The notes under the pieces: model-generated
What the model was told of the DNA's origin: nothing
Seen by the model: the letters and a program-made list of their open reading frames with translations, nothing else
The model's database searches: none
Position numbers and translations under genes: made by a program
Assembly (NCBI GenBank): GCA_013817245.1
Contig: JACDDA010000001.1
Coordinates: forward strand, 532,897-596,896
Source of the DNA: Gammaproteobacteria bacterium
GTDB taxonomy: Bacteria; Pseudomonadota; Gammaproteobacteria; HTCC5015
DNA length: 64,000 bases
Direction of reading: 5' to 3'
Part shown: piece by piece, positions 36,436-44,795 of the stretch
Numbering within the stretch: the first letter of the stretch is position 1
Layout of the letters: every line of letters starts with the position of its first letter

Positions 36436-36468
36436 AAAAAACGGGGTGCTGTCATCGACAGCACCCCG
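36434..36468 (-). terminator. dsbA terminator
   Basis: The perfect 12-bp stem CGGGGTGCTGTC / GACAGCACCCCG (36442-36453 with 36457-36468) has a 3-base loop. Eight T follow on the minus strand, so it ends dsbA; the plus strand lacks a T-run. Confidence 0.88.
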
Positions 36469-36504
36469 CTTCAACATTCTATTAATTAATGCTTACAATC
36501 TTAC

Positions 36505-37152
36505 TTATTTTAAATCCATTCGTTTAGCTTCTTTATTAATCAAGAAACGAGTAATTTCAATCATCCGTTCTGGGCTTTTAGCTAATTCACCGGTCACTAT
36601 ATAACGACCATTTACTGCCAGCATTGGTACGCCACTTACTTGATACAGCATCACTAATTGGCTGGCTTTGTTGACTTTGCTATCGGTATTAAACGCATTC
36701 ATCGCATCTAAAAATGCTTTGCGATCCACGCCTTGTGCCGCTACAACATCGGCAAACGATTCAGGACTGCTCAATTTTTTATTGTGTTTATGAATAGCTT
36801 CAAAAATAGGTTTATGCGTTTTATCGAGCGCACCTAACGATTCAAGTGCGTAATAAGCGCGTGCGGCTTTTTTCCACTCATCACTAAAAGTCGCAGGTAC
36901 TGCTTTAAAAACCGCCGTGGTCGGCATGGTTTTACGCAGTGATTGAATATGGGGTTCGAAGTGATAACAATGCGGGCAACCATAATAAAAAAATTCAATC
37001 ACTTCTACTTTATTCGCTACATCGGTAGCCACCGCTTTTGGCAATACGCCATAGTCGATGCCTTCTTTAAATTTTTCATTGGGTGTTTCCGCAGCACATG
37101 CTGCCATCGCGAAAATAGAACCTAGTAATAATATAAGGCTTCGTTTCAACAT
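36505..37152 (-). CDS. dsbA: Thiol:disulfide interchange protein DsbA
   Basis: 215 residues: a signal peptide (cut near ACAAETP), a thioredoxin fold with inserted helical domain, active site CPHC at 59-62 (FFYYGCPHCYHFEP) and cis-proline loop SGVPMLAVNG near 173. It oxidises periplasmic proteins. AGGGG precedes the ATG. The order dsbA - cytochrome c4 - engB is the one seen in pseudomonads. DsbA helps cytochrome c maturation in some species, which fits the neighbourhood but is inference. DsbB is not in the window. Confidence 0.95.
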   Translation of the reverse strand: MLKRSLILLLGSIFAMAACAAETPNEKFKEGIDYGVLPKAVATDVANKVEVIEFFYYGCPHCYHFEPHIQSLRKTMPTTAVFKAVPATFSDEWKKAARAYYALESLGALDKTHKPIFEAIHKHNKKLSSPESFADVVAAQGVDRKAFLDAMNAFNTDSKVNKASQLVMLYQVSGVPMLAVNGRYIVTGELAKSPERMIEITRFLINKEAKRMDLK

Positions 37153-37266
37153 AGCTGTCCCCTAAATTGCTGATAAGTGCGCCAATAGGCAGTCGTTATG
37201 ACCATCATTCGACATTTTGTTTCCCTGAGGACTATACCGAACGTCGGCAGTAATGGCCACTGCCAT

Positions 37267-37295
37267 AAAAAAGGCGACTAAATAGTCGCCTTTTT
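37267..37295. terminator. Terminator after cytochrome c4
   Basis: The 8-bp stem GGCGACTA / TAGTCGCC (37273-37280 with 37283-37290), flanked by six A and five T, is an intrinsic terminator for the cytochrome c4 gene on the minus strand. Confidence 0.82.
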
Positions 37296-37318
37296 AGATA
37301 TTGCATAAAAATTAATGC

Positions 37319-37960
37319 TTAATGCAGGCCTTGGATATATTCCGCAACCGCTTCCATATCCGCCGGACTTAATTTAATCGCCAATGCACGCATCACTTCA
37401 TTGGTATCAGTGCTACGTTGAGCGGTCGCAAATGCTTGTAATTGTCCGTTTGTATAGGCCGCATGTTGACCTGAAACTTGCGGATAACCCGCTTGTGGAT
37501 TACCGCGGCCATTGGGGCCATGGCAAGCTGCGCAGGCGGCCACGCCTTTGCTTGTATCACCGCCGCGATATAAAGCCTGGCCTAAGGCTAAAACGCTTTG
37601 CGCCGTGGTACCTACCGTAACTTTTTGGCTCGCATAATAAGCCGCAATATCCGCAATATCTTGGTCACTTAAACCCGCAGCCATACCATACATTTGCGCA
37701 GCATTAGGACTGTGGCGCGGACCTTGTGCGCCTAATTTAAAAGCATGTAACTGCTCACTAAGATATTTCGCATGCTGTCCGGCTAATTTCGGAAACAGCG
37801 GACTTACACTGTTACCATCTGCACCATGACACGCTACACACAATTGTGCTTTCGATTGACCTGCTTGCGCATCTCCTAACAAAGGCTTGTCCGCTGCGGA
37901 TAAAGCCGCAGAAGACAGTAACAAAGCCGTCAATATCATAATTCGATTAATTGTTATCAC
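37319..37960 (-). CDS. Cytochrome c4 (dihaem)
   Basis: About 213 residues: a signal peptide (cut near ALSAADKP), then two class I cytochrome c domains with haem sites CVACH (41-45) and CAACH (143-147) and a Met-bearing segment in each. Cytochrome c4 is a periplasmic carrier to terminal oxidases. The longest frame begins at 37993, but GAGG lies seven bases before the GTG at 37960, and a normal signal peptide starts there. An ATG at residue 8 is a second option. It sits between dsbA and the divergent engB, as in pseudomonads. Confidence 0.93.
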   Translation of the reverse strand: MITINRIMILTALLLSSAALSAADKPLLGDAQAGQSKAQLCVACHGADGNSVSPLFPKLAGQHAKYLSEQLHAFKLGAQGPRHSPNAAQMYGMAAGLSDQDIADIAAYYASQKVTVGTTAQSVLALGQALYRGGDTSKGVAACAACHGPNGRGNPQAGYPQVSGQHAAYTNGQLQAFATAQRSTDTNEVMRALAIKLSPADMEAVAEYIQGLH

Positions 37961-38180
37961 GAGGATTCCTCTTGCGCGCTTTTGCGTCAGCATATGAGAC
38001 GTGGTTAAATGCCCGCCGCCCTAAAACCACTAATGGACAACGAGAAGGCGCGCATTTTATATCAGCCATCCCCCCAGGGTAAATGCCAGAGGGGTAATTG
38101 CGACGAATAAGAATTCTAGGTTACGTCTTTTTAAATTATACAACTGAGCAACATCCTTCGATTAATTAGGCACACAGAAG

Positions 38181-38789
38181 ATGAATCCCGTTTACCGACA
38201 AGCTCGTTTTATCAGCAGCGCTCCCGATATCACCCTGCTACCGCAAGATAAAGTGCGCGAAATTGCTTTTGCTGGTCGTTCTAACGCCGGCAAATCCAGC
38301 GCGCTCAATGCTATTACCGATCAAAAACAACTCGCCCGCGTCAGTAATACGCCCGGGCGCACGCAAATGATCAATCTTTTCGAATTACCCGATGGTCAAC
38401 GCTTAATCGATTTACCCGGTTATGGTTACGCCAAAGTCCCGGACGCCATCAAACGCCATTGGCAAACGCATTTACAACGTTACTTTGTCGAACGCGAACA
38501 ACTCGCGGGGCTAATATTAATTATGGATATTCGCCATCCGTTACAAGATCTCGATTGGCAAATGATCAAATGGTGCGCGGCGGAAGATGTGCCGCTCCAT
38601 ATATTACTTACCAAAGCGGACAAACTTACCTACAACGTGGGCAAGACCACATTGTTACAGGTACAACGCGCAATTGAAGACGCTAATATCGTCGCCACTC
38701 TGCAATTATTTTCAGCAACCGCCAAAAACGGAGTTGATGATGTACACGAAGTACTTGATGCGTGGTTCACAGGTCAACGCTTAGTGTAA
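38181..38789 (+). CDS. engB: Ribosome-biogenesis GTP-binding protein EngB/YsxC
   Basis: 202 residues, a compact Era-type GTPase needed for 50S assembly. G1 is GRSNAGKSS (32-40), G2/G3 NTPGRTQMIN and DLPGYGYAKV, G4 LTKADKL. Length is typical. In enterobacteria (yihA) and pseudomonads it lies beside polA with a small-RNA gene between; here the gap to polA is 1207 bases and holds the candidate sRNA at 38979-39089. Confidence 0.95.
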   Translation: MNPVYRQARFISSAPDITLLPQDKVREIAFAGRSNAGKSSALNAITDQKQLARVSNTPGRTQMINLFELPDGQRLIDLPGYGYAKVPDAIKRHWQTHLQRYFVEREQLAGLILIMDIRHPLQDLDWQMIKWCAAEDVPLHILLTKADKLTYNVGKTTLLQVQRAIEDANIVATLQLFSATAKNGVDDVHEVLDAWFTGQRLV

Positions 38790-38948
38790 ATATTTACAAT
38801 AAAGAATGGCATCTTGCGAAATAACTGCTAAATAATATGAGCAAGAAAAGATTGTTACAAAAATAATTGTGACTCATCACTACAAAAATTTATTTTTAAG
38901 CATTTGAAGTTTCAAAACAAAGTTGTGTGATTTCAAACAACACTAACT

Positions 38949-38975
38949 GAACTTTTCCCTAAAATCCCGCTCACA
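38949..38975 (+). promoter_or_regulatory. Possible sigma-E/AlgU-type promoter for the candidate sRNA
   Basis: GAACTT (38949-38954), the extracytoplasmic sigma-E/AlgU -35 consensus, is followed after 16 bases by TCACA (38971-38975), a partial match to the -10 (TCTGA/TCAAA type). A start near 38980 would place the GC-rich stem-loop run immediately downstream. The motif is short, and no good sigma-70 alternative was found. Confidence 0.4.
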
Positions 38976-38978
38976 CAC

Positions 38979-39089
38979 TTCAGGTGCTTTAGCCCGGCAC
39001 CGGTCCACCGCACTTCCTGGGTGGACACTTCGCCCGGCGCCCTTGCCGGGTATTTTGCCCTGACCCCCCTTCGGTCGGGGCTTTTTTTT
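38979..39089 (+). ncRNA. Candidate small RNA in the engB-polA gap (Spot 42/ErsA position)
   Basis: About 110 bases, clearly more GC-rich than the AT-rich flanks, with four successive stem-loops. These are GGTGC/GCACC (38983-39001), GTCCACC/GGTGGAC (39003-39026) with a loop GCACTTCCTG, CCCGGC/GCCGGG (39033-39050), and the terminator hairpin (39057-39081) with eight T. The second loop contains CTTCCT, complementary to Shine-Dalgarno-like AGGAAG. No open frame fits. Spot 42 (enterobacteria) and ErsA (Pseudomonas) occupy the same engB-polA position; I infer a positional counterpart and do not claim sequence homology. The 5' end is estimated. Confidence 0.6.
39057..39089 (+). terminator. Strong intrinsic terminator of the candidate sRNA
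   Basis: The 9-bp stem GCCCTGACC / GGTCGGGGC (39057-39065 with 39073-39081, one T-G pair), loop CCCCTTC, is followed by TTTTTTTT (39082-39089). It is about 270 bases after the engB stop, so it more likely ends a separate transcript than engB itself. Confidence 0.88.
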
Positions 39090-39202
39090 GGGCGCGAAAA
39101 AGTTTTGATTATTATGTTTTTTACATTTCGCGTATCAAACAAAAAAATAACAACCGTTTCGCTTGTTTTAACAACAAGTTGAATATTCTTATAAAAACAG
39201 AA

Positions 39203-39301
39203 GCGTTTCGCTCGTCGCTACGCGACTACAGCGAGTAACTTTTGATCGCCATGGATGGCGCGAATGCAGATTTTGCAGGAGCAAAAATCTGCTGTCGTAA
39301 C
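39203..39301. repeat. 99-bp inverted repeat, left arm
   Basis: It begins GCGTTTCGC and ends GTCGTAAC. It contains the hairpin GCAGATTTTGC...GCAAAAATCTGC (39267-39293) and CCATGGATGGC. The reverse complement of 39864-39962 has the same length, the same ends and roughly 80 percent identity by eye, with 27 of 27 bases equal across the hairpin. A 41-base part (39203-39243) is also present inverted near 39760-39800 with one visible mismatch. Confidence 0.82.
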
Positions 39302-39359
39302 AAAAAGTCACCAAAAAATACTTTCCCGATGTCTCGCTGCGCGTAAATATTACGCGCAG
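39294..39359. repeat. Palindromic dispersed repeat, copy C (head only)
   Basis: It shares about 30 bases, from GTCGTAACAAAAAGTCACC onward, with copy B in inverted orientation, and a TTTCCCGATGTC block like CTCCCCGATGTC in copy A. It carries its own hairpin at the equivalent place: CTGCGCGTAA-ATA-TTACGCGCAG (39337-39359), a perfect 10-bp stem with a 3-base loop. The distal tail of copies A and B is not recognisable beyond 39360. Confidence 0.7.
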
Positions 39360-39530
39360 TTCCCGTCGCGTTTGATCTGTTGTTGCAGGTCGTCGCGGCG
39401 TGACTAAAACAAACGTCCTGTTTGTTTTTCCCGACAACCGCTCAAATGCTCGGCGAGCCATGAGGGGAATTTACTTCGTTCTATTGCTGAAGCCAATCAA
39501 TCTTAGAAAAAGTTTTAAGTTTGGCGGATT

Positions 39531-39758
39531 CTAAACGAAGGGATAATGCCCGTTAGGTTGTGCCGAGAAGTGTTTAAGGAGTAGCGGCACATGAACAGGG
39601 ATGTTCATGTGAGCCGATCGCAACAGGACGTTGCGTTGAGGCGACGCGTTAACCCTTAAATACGGCGAGGGAATACTTTAATGGAATATCATTCCATTAA
39701 AGTACACAACATAAGGGCAAGTATTTTTTGGTGACTTTTTGTTACGACAAAAAGTTAC
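39531..39758. repeat. Palindromic dispersed repeat, copy B
   Basis: Inverted relative to copy A. 39531-39551 equals the reverse complement of 437-457 over 21 bases. 39601-39653 matches with six differences. The hairpin TACTTTAATGGAAT-ATC-ATTCCATTAAAGTA (39674-39704) has paired changes against copy A. The end palindrome GTGACTTTTTGT...ACAAAAAGTTAC (39731-39758) corresponds to the 32-bp palindrome of copy A. Confidence 0.8.
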
Positions 39759-39863
39759 TCGCTGTAGTCGCGTAGCGACAAGCGAAACGCTTTGGCTTTT
39801 AATTAAACTAAAACTTGTAGCGCAATGCGCTGCGCTTATTGCGCGTCATACATTAAACACTAA

Positions 39864-39962
39864 GTTACGACAGGCAGATTTTTGCTCCTGCAAAATCTGC
39901 ATTCATGCCATCCATGGTAATCAAAGTTACTCATTATAGTTTCGCAGCGATCAGCGAAACGC
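39864..39962. repeat. 99-bp inverted repeat, right arm
   Basis: Reverse-complement partner of 39203-39301, including the hairpin at 39874-39900 and ending GCGAAACGC. It ends 34 bases before the polA stop codon. The stretch between the arms (39302-39863) is filled mainly with copies B and C of the palindromic repeat and contains no credible gene. Confidence 0.82.
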
Positions 39963-39996
39963 CTTTGTTTTCCGTTCTAAAGTATTAGGAAAAACA

Positions 39997-42765
39997 CTAA
40001 TGCGCCGCATCCCAATTTAATCCAGTTCCCACATCTACTTCTAAAGCCACATTCAATTTCGCCGCGCTCATCATTCGCTGGCGCACGCCATCGACAATGA
40101 TTGGAATTTTTTCTGTGGGAGCTTCCAACACTAATTCATCGTGCACTTGCATGATCATGCGCACGTCTAAATGGCTTTCTTGTAGCCATGCATCAACGGC
40201 AATCATTGCCATTTTTATTATGTCAGCCGCAGTGCCTTGCATAGGCGCATTGATGGCGGTGCGTTCTGCGTATTGACGGCGTTGCGCGTTGCTAGCTTTA
40301 ATATCGGGCAAATACAAACGTCGGCCAAATACCGTTTCGATATATCCTTGATCACGCGCTTGTTGACGTGTGCGTTCCATATAATTTTTCACGCCAGGAT
40401 AACGCGCAAAATAACGATCAATATAGTGCTGTGCTTCTTGACGACCTAAATCCAGTTGTTTTGCTAAACCAAAAGCCGACATGCCATAGATTAAACCAAA
40501 ATTAATTGCTTTCGCGGCGCGACGTTGGTCTTGGCTCACGGCATCAACTGCTACATCAAACACTTCAGCAGCAGTCGCGCGATGCACGTCAATGCCTTGC
40601 TCAAAGGCTTTGCATAAAGTGGGGTCTTCGGATAAATGCGCCATGATACGTAATTCAATTTGTGAATAATCGGCGGCAATTAAACTGTGTCCCGTTTCAG
40701 CAATAAACGCTTGTCGTATAAGTCGACCGGCTTCATGTCGAATCGGAATATTTTGTAAATTAGGATCGGTTGATGACAATCGTCCGGTCGCGGCGATAGC
40801 TTGATGATAAGAAGTATGCACGCGCCCTGTGCGTGCATTAATCTGTTCAGGTAATTTATCGGTGTACGTCGATTTTAATTTACTCAAGCTACGATGCTCT
40901 AATAATAAACGTGGCAACTCATGGCCTTGCTCACTCAGCTCTTCTAACACATCTTCTGCAGTCGACGGTACGCCTCCTGGTGTTTTACGTAACGCGGGAA
41001 TTTTTTGTTGAACAAACAAAATTTCTTGAATTTGTTTAGGCGAGTTTAAATTAAAGGGCCCACCGGCTTGCGTATGCGCAGCCGCTTCCACTTCGGCAAT
41101 ACGTTGCGCAAATCCTGCGCTTAATGCGCGCAATTGCGCGGCATCTACTTTTACACCGTAATATTCCATACGCGACAAAACCGGGATTAAAGGTCTTTCC
41201 AAAGTTTCGTAAACATGTTGCAAACTCGGGTTTGCTTGTAATTTTGGCCACAAGGTTTCATGTAAGCGCAATGTTATATCTGCATCCTCAGCAGCATAGT
41301 GCGCAGCAGTTTCAATCTCAACTTGGTTAAAAGTAATTTGTTTTGCGCCTTTACCAGCAACATCGACAAAAGTGGTAGTGTCGTAATCTAAATATTTTTT
41401 CGCCAAAGTATCCATATCATGACGCGAGCCAGCTGAATCTAAAATATAAGATTCCAGCATAGTGTCGTGCGCGATAGCGTTTAATTCAATATTGTAATGT
41501 CGCAAAACATTGCGATCATATTTTATATGCTGCCCCACGATACGTGCCGGCATTTTTTCTAACAAGGGTTTTAACGCGGCCAATACGCCATCGCGTGATA
41601 ATTGAATAGGCGCGCCTAAATAGTCATGCGCCAAGGGAATATAAGCAGCTTTACCTACTTCTGTAGCAAAAGACACACCGACGAGTTCTGCATCCATATA
41701 ATTCAAACTGGTGGTTTCGGTATCAAAAGCAAAATAATCCGCCGCGTGTAATCGTGCCAGCCAAGCATCTAATTGCGCCTGCTGCAAAATAATTTCGTAT
41801 TCAACTTTTATATCAAGAGCAACAGGAGTATTGACAGGCGCGGGGGGAATACTATTTTGTAATATTTTCTTTACGGGATTTTGTGGTTCATTGCCTTCTA
41901 TTTTAGAATTTAATTCAGCTAACCAAGATTTAAATTCATAACGTTTATACCATTCGCGTAAAGTGTTTACGTCGGGTGGGGCTAATTGCAAACTACTTAT
42001 TTCGCGGTCCAGCGCTACATCACAACGAATCGTGGTTAAGTTGCGAGAAAGCGGCAATAGCTCCAACACCGAACGCAAATTCTCACCGACTTTGCCGCTG
42101 ATTTTATCAACGTTTGCTATTACACCATCCAAGCTCTGATATTCTTGCAACCATTTCGCAGCTGTTTTGGGGCCTACTTTTGGTACGCCTGGAATGTTGT
42201 CAGAGGTGTCGCCCATCAAGGCGAGATAATCAATAATCTGCGTAGGCTTTACGCCAAATTTTGCTTCGACGCCGGCGCTATCCATCCGCGTATCGGTCAT
42301 CGTGTTAATTAACGTGACGCGCTCATTCACCAGCTGCGCCATATCTTTGTCGCCGGTGGAAATAACCACGTCTAAACCCGCGGCTTCGGCTTGTTTAGCC
42401 AAAGTGCCTAAAACATCGTCCGCTTCCACGCCGCTTTGAATGATTAAAGGCATGCCCAGCGCACGAATAATTTCCTGCAACGGTGCAATTTGCGAGGCGA
42501 GCTCTGTCGGCATCGGCGGTCGATGCGCTTTGTAATCGCTATACAGTTCATGCCGAAAATTTTTACCCTTGGCATCAAAGACCACCGCGATATATGCCGG
42601 TGCGTAGTCTTTTTGCAAACGCCGCAACATATTGAGCACGCCATAAATGGCACCGGTAGGTTCGCCTTGACTGTTGGTTAACGCCGGCAAACTATGAAAA
42701 GCGCGAAATAAATACGATGAGCCATCAACTAGCACAATTTGTTGACGTGTGTTTGAAGTGAGCAT
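39997..42765 (-). CDS. polA: DNA polymerase I
   Basis: 922 residues, close to the usual 928. A 5'-3' exonuclease domain occupies 1-290 (LVDGSSYLFRAFH; GVEADDVLG). A 3'-5' proofreading domain follows with intact catalytic DxE (FDTETTSL). The family A polymerase runs from about 540, with motif A DYSQIELR, the O-helix region RRAAKAINFGLIYG and motif C VHDELV. The frame is open upstream to 42930, but AAGGA lies seven bases before ATG 42765 and the protein MLTSNTRQQIVLVDGSS has the normal start. It is divergent from thrB, as in Pseudomonas, and faces engB across the repeat-rich gap. Confidence 0.97.
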   Translation of the reverse strand: MLTSNTRQQIVLVDGSSYLFRAFHSLPALTNSQGEPTGAIYGVLNMLRRLQKDYAPAYIAVVFDAKGKNFRHELYSDYKAHRPPMPTELASQIAPLQEIIRALGMPLIIQSGVEADDVLGTLAKQAEAAGLDVVISTGDKDMAQLVNERVTLINTMTDTRMDSAGVEAKFGVKPTQIIDYLALMGDTSDNIPGVPKVGPKTAAKWLQEYQSLDGVIANVDKISGKVGENLRSVLELLPLSRNLTTIRCDVALDREISSLQLAPPDVNTLREWYKRYEFKSWLAELNSKIEGNEPQNPVKKILQNSIPPAPVNTPVALDIKVEYEIILQQAQLDAWLARLHAADYFAFDTETTSLNYMDAELVGVSFATEVGKAAYIPLAHDYLGAPIQLSRDGVLAALKPLLEKMPARIVGQHIKYDRNVLRHYNIELNAIAHDTMLESYILDSAGSRHDMDTLAKKYLDYDTTTFVDVAGKGAKQITFNQVEIETAAHYAAEDADITLRLHETLWPKLQANPSLQHVYETLERPLIPVLSRMEYYGVKVDAAQLRALSAGFAQRIAEVEAAAHTQAGGPFNLNSPKQIQEILFVQQKIPALRKTPGGVPSTAEDVLEELSEQGHELPRLLLEHRSLSKLKSTYTDKLPEQINARTGRVHTSYHQAIAATGRLSSTDPNLQNIPIRHEAGRLIRQAFIAETGHSLIAADYSQIELRIMAHLSEDPTLCKAFEQGIDVHRATAAEVFDVAVDAVSQDQRRAAKAINFGLIYGMSAFGLAKQLDLGRQEAQHYIDRYFARYPGVKNYMERTRQQARDQGYIETVFGRRLYLPDIKASNAQRRQYAERTAINAPMQGTAADIIKMAMIAVDAWLQESHLDVRMIMQVHDELVLEAPTEKIPIIVDGVRQRMMSAAKLNVALEVDVGTGLNWDAAH

Positions 42766-42932
42766 TCCCCATTCCTTTACAAAACCAAGTGCGACGTATG
42801 CGATTAATATTACGCAATGAACGTGTGCAAACAATAAATTATCAACGATTAACAGAATTAACGCTGACCCACTCACCTTGCGTGACACATGATGGTAAAC
42901 TGCGCGGGTCTCCCCCAGTCTACAGGACATTT

Positions 42933-43907
42933 ATGTCCGTTTACACGACGGTCTCTGCCAGCGAACTAGCTCAGTTTCTAACACGTTACAATGTTGGCGA
43001 GCTCGAGAGTTTCCAAGGTATTAGCGACGGTATCGAAAATACCAATTATTTTGTAAGCACTCGCAATGCACAGGGCACTCAACAATTTGTGCTGACCTTA
43101 TTCGAAACGCTGGCGAGCGAAGACTTACCTTATTATTTAGAGTTAATGGCTTATTTAGCGCAACAAGGTGTGCCATCTGCACATCCTATTGCCGATCGTG
43201 ATGCGCATTATCTGCAACATTTAAATGGTAAACCGACCGCTTTAGTGCAACGACTAGCCGGACGTGCCACGACCACACCTACGCAACAACAATATGCAAC
43301 TGTCGCTGCTACCATGGCGCAAATGCATCGCGCTGGTCAGAAATTTCCATTGCAGCGCCAAAACGCACGTAATCTAGATTGGATGCTCGATGCTGCGCGC
43401 AAATTACAAGACAAGCTCGATCCTGATATTCGAAGTTTTCTGGATGCCGAACTTACTTTTCAATTACAACAAGATCTCGCGCGCCTACCCCATGGCGTGA
43501 TTCATGCGGATTTATTTTTAGACAATGTATTATTCGACGGCAATCATCTTAGCGGTTTAATTGATTTTTATTTCGCTTGCAACGATATCTTAATTTACGA
43601 TTTAGCCGTATTGATCAATGATTGGTGTTCTGATGAACAAGGTGAACTCAATCTCGCTTTAGTTAAAACCATGTTAATCGCCTATCACGCCGAACGTCCA
43701 TTGGGCGCAAACGAAATTGCGGCATGGCCGACGATGTTACGCAAAGCCGCTTTGCGTTTTTGGCTATCGCGTTTGCTAGATTCATATCATCCGCGTGCAG
43801 GTGAATTAACTCATACTAAAGATCCCGCAGTATTTGAACGCATTTTACGCAAACGCATTCAACAACAGACTCAATTGCTGACATTGCTAGAAGAAACGGT
43901 AGCCTGA
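42933..43907 (+). CDS. thrB: Homoserine kinase (ThrB, APH-fold type)
   Basis: 324 residues. This is the aminoglycoside-phosphotransferase-like homoserine kinase of pseudomonads and rhizobia, not the GHMP type of E. coli. Motifs: FQGISDGIENTNYFV at the nucleotide site, catalytic PHGVIHADLFLDNVLF, metal-binding GLIDFYFACND. It makes O-phosphohomoserine for threonine synthesis. The longest frame (42789) overlaps the polA promoter area; ACAGGA lies five bases before ATG 42933, so the shorter start is chosen. The 167-base gap to polA should carry both promoters. Confidence 0.94.
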   Translation: MSVYTTVSASELAQFLTRYNVGELESFQGISDGIENTNYFVSTRNAQGTQQFVLTLFETLASEDLPYYLELMAYLAQQGVPSAHPIADRDAHYLQHLNGKPTALVQRLAGRATTTPTQQQYATVAATMAQMHRAGQKFPLQRQNARNLDWMLDAARKLQDKLDPDIRSFLDAELTFQLQQDLARLPHGVIHADLFLDNVLFDGNHLSGLIDFYFACNDILIYDLAVLINDWCSDEQGELNLALVKTMLIAYHAERPLGANEIAAWPTMLRKAALRFWLSRLLDSYHPRAGELTHTKDPAVFERILRKRIQQQTQLLTLLEETVA

Positions 43908-44121
43908 CGCTCATCGAGCTTAAACAAAAATCATAGCTTACAAGCGCCGTTGGCTCACACCGTAATGCCGAACGGGATCGCCGCAAAAATAAAACTGCGT
44001 CGGTTTATAAAAATACAAAGCCTTCATTTTATTTTAACTATTAACCCGCAAACTATTCTGTGTTTAAGCAAAATTGAGTGCTAACTCACTAAATCAGTTC
44101 TGTATCTTAAGCATCCCAGGC

Positions 44122-44127
44122 TATAAT
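44122..44127 (+). promoter_or_regulatory. Possible -10 box of the outer-membrane protein gene
   Basis: A perfect TATAAT lies 33 bases before the ATG at 44161. The -35 area (about 44098-44104, TTCTGTA) matches poorly, so this is suggestive only. The remaining part of the 43908-44160 gap shows nothing else. Confidence 0.4.
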
Positions 44128-44160
44128 GCCTGCACACTCAACCTGTTAAAGGATGTTCGC

Positions 44161-44691
44161 ATGTTAAAAAAAGGTTTATTTACTACCGCGCTGTTGCTGT
44201 GCTCTTTGCCCGTATTAGCCGGCGAATTAATTATTGGCGCTAAAGTGGGGGTCATTGACTATAACTTTGATAATGCCCTGGTGACCACCACCGGTCCTGC
44301 GCTCAAAAATGCTGAAGCCGATAACGCCACCAATATGTCTGTTCAAGGCAGCTATGAATTTTTAAATTTAGCCGTTGCGGATTTAGCGTTTGAAGCGGAA
44401 TACAGCCGATCATTATCAGATGCCACCATTGAACCTGTAGTGGGCCCAAAAGTAGAGGCCGGTTTTCAAAGCACCGCCGTTTATATTTCAGCACGCAGTG
44501 CAGGTCCTGTTTATGTGATCGCACGTTTAGGTGCTGCGCAAGCTGAAATTGGTGATCTTGCTGAAGATACTGGCACCGCTTTTGGTGTAGGTGCAGGTTT
44601 TAGTTTAGGTATCCGTTGGGAATTAGAATATACCCAATATGATATTGATGAAATTGAAGTTAAATACCTTAGCTTAGGTTTAGCGTTTTAA
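44161..44691 (+). CDS. Outer-membrane beta-barrel protein
   Basis: 176 residues: a signal peptide (MLKKGLFTTALLLCSLPVLAG), then alternating amphipathic strands (GAKVGVIDYNF; MSVQGSYEF; FEAEYSRS; TAVYISARS; VYVIARLG; GVGAGFSLGIRWELEYTQY) ending YLSLGLAF with a terminal phenylalanine. The last residue and strand pattern are those of an OmpA-type 8-strand porin-like barrel. Function unknown. The longer frame from 44074 is rejected because AAGGA lies seven bases before ATG 44161 and gives a clean signal peptide. Confidence 0.83.
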   Translation: MLKKGLFTTALLLCSLPVLAGELIIGAKVGVIDYNFDNALVTTTGPALKNAEADNATNMSVQGSYEFLNLAVADLAFEAEYSRSLSDATIEPVVGPKVEAGFQSTAVYISARSAGPVYVIARLGAAQAEIGDLAEDTGTAFGVGAGFSLGIRWELEYTQYDIDEIEVKYLSLGLAF

Positions 44692-44711
44692 TCATTAACG
44701 CCTTGCAATAA

Positions 44712-44739
44712 CAAAAACCCCGGCATGCCGGGGTTTTTT
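44712..44739. terminator. Bidirectional terminator after the barrel gene
   Basis: CCCCGGC-AT-GCCGGGG (44718-44733), preceded by five A and followed by six T. It serves the barrel gene and may also serve uvrD on the other strand. Confidence 0.88.
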
Positions 44740-44795
44740 ATGTGTGTGTTATTTTTATTATAAATTTTAAAAAATTCTCTGCGCGCTATCGCAAC

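Noticed and set aside
38933..39142. A 69-residue minus-strand frame across the candidate sRNA
   Set aside because: It reads antisense through a terminator and four stem-loops; its Arg/Pro-rich product reflects the GC-rich hairpins.
39189..39939. Open frames in the engB-polA gap (up to 90 residues)
   Set aside because: They overlap the inverted repeats and palindromes, have low-complexity products and no start signals.
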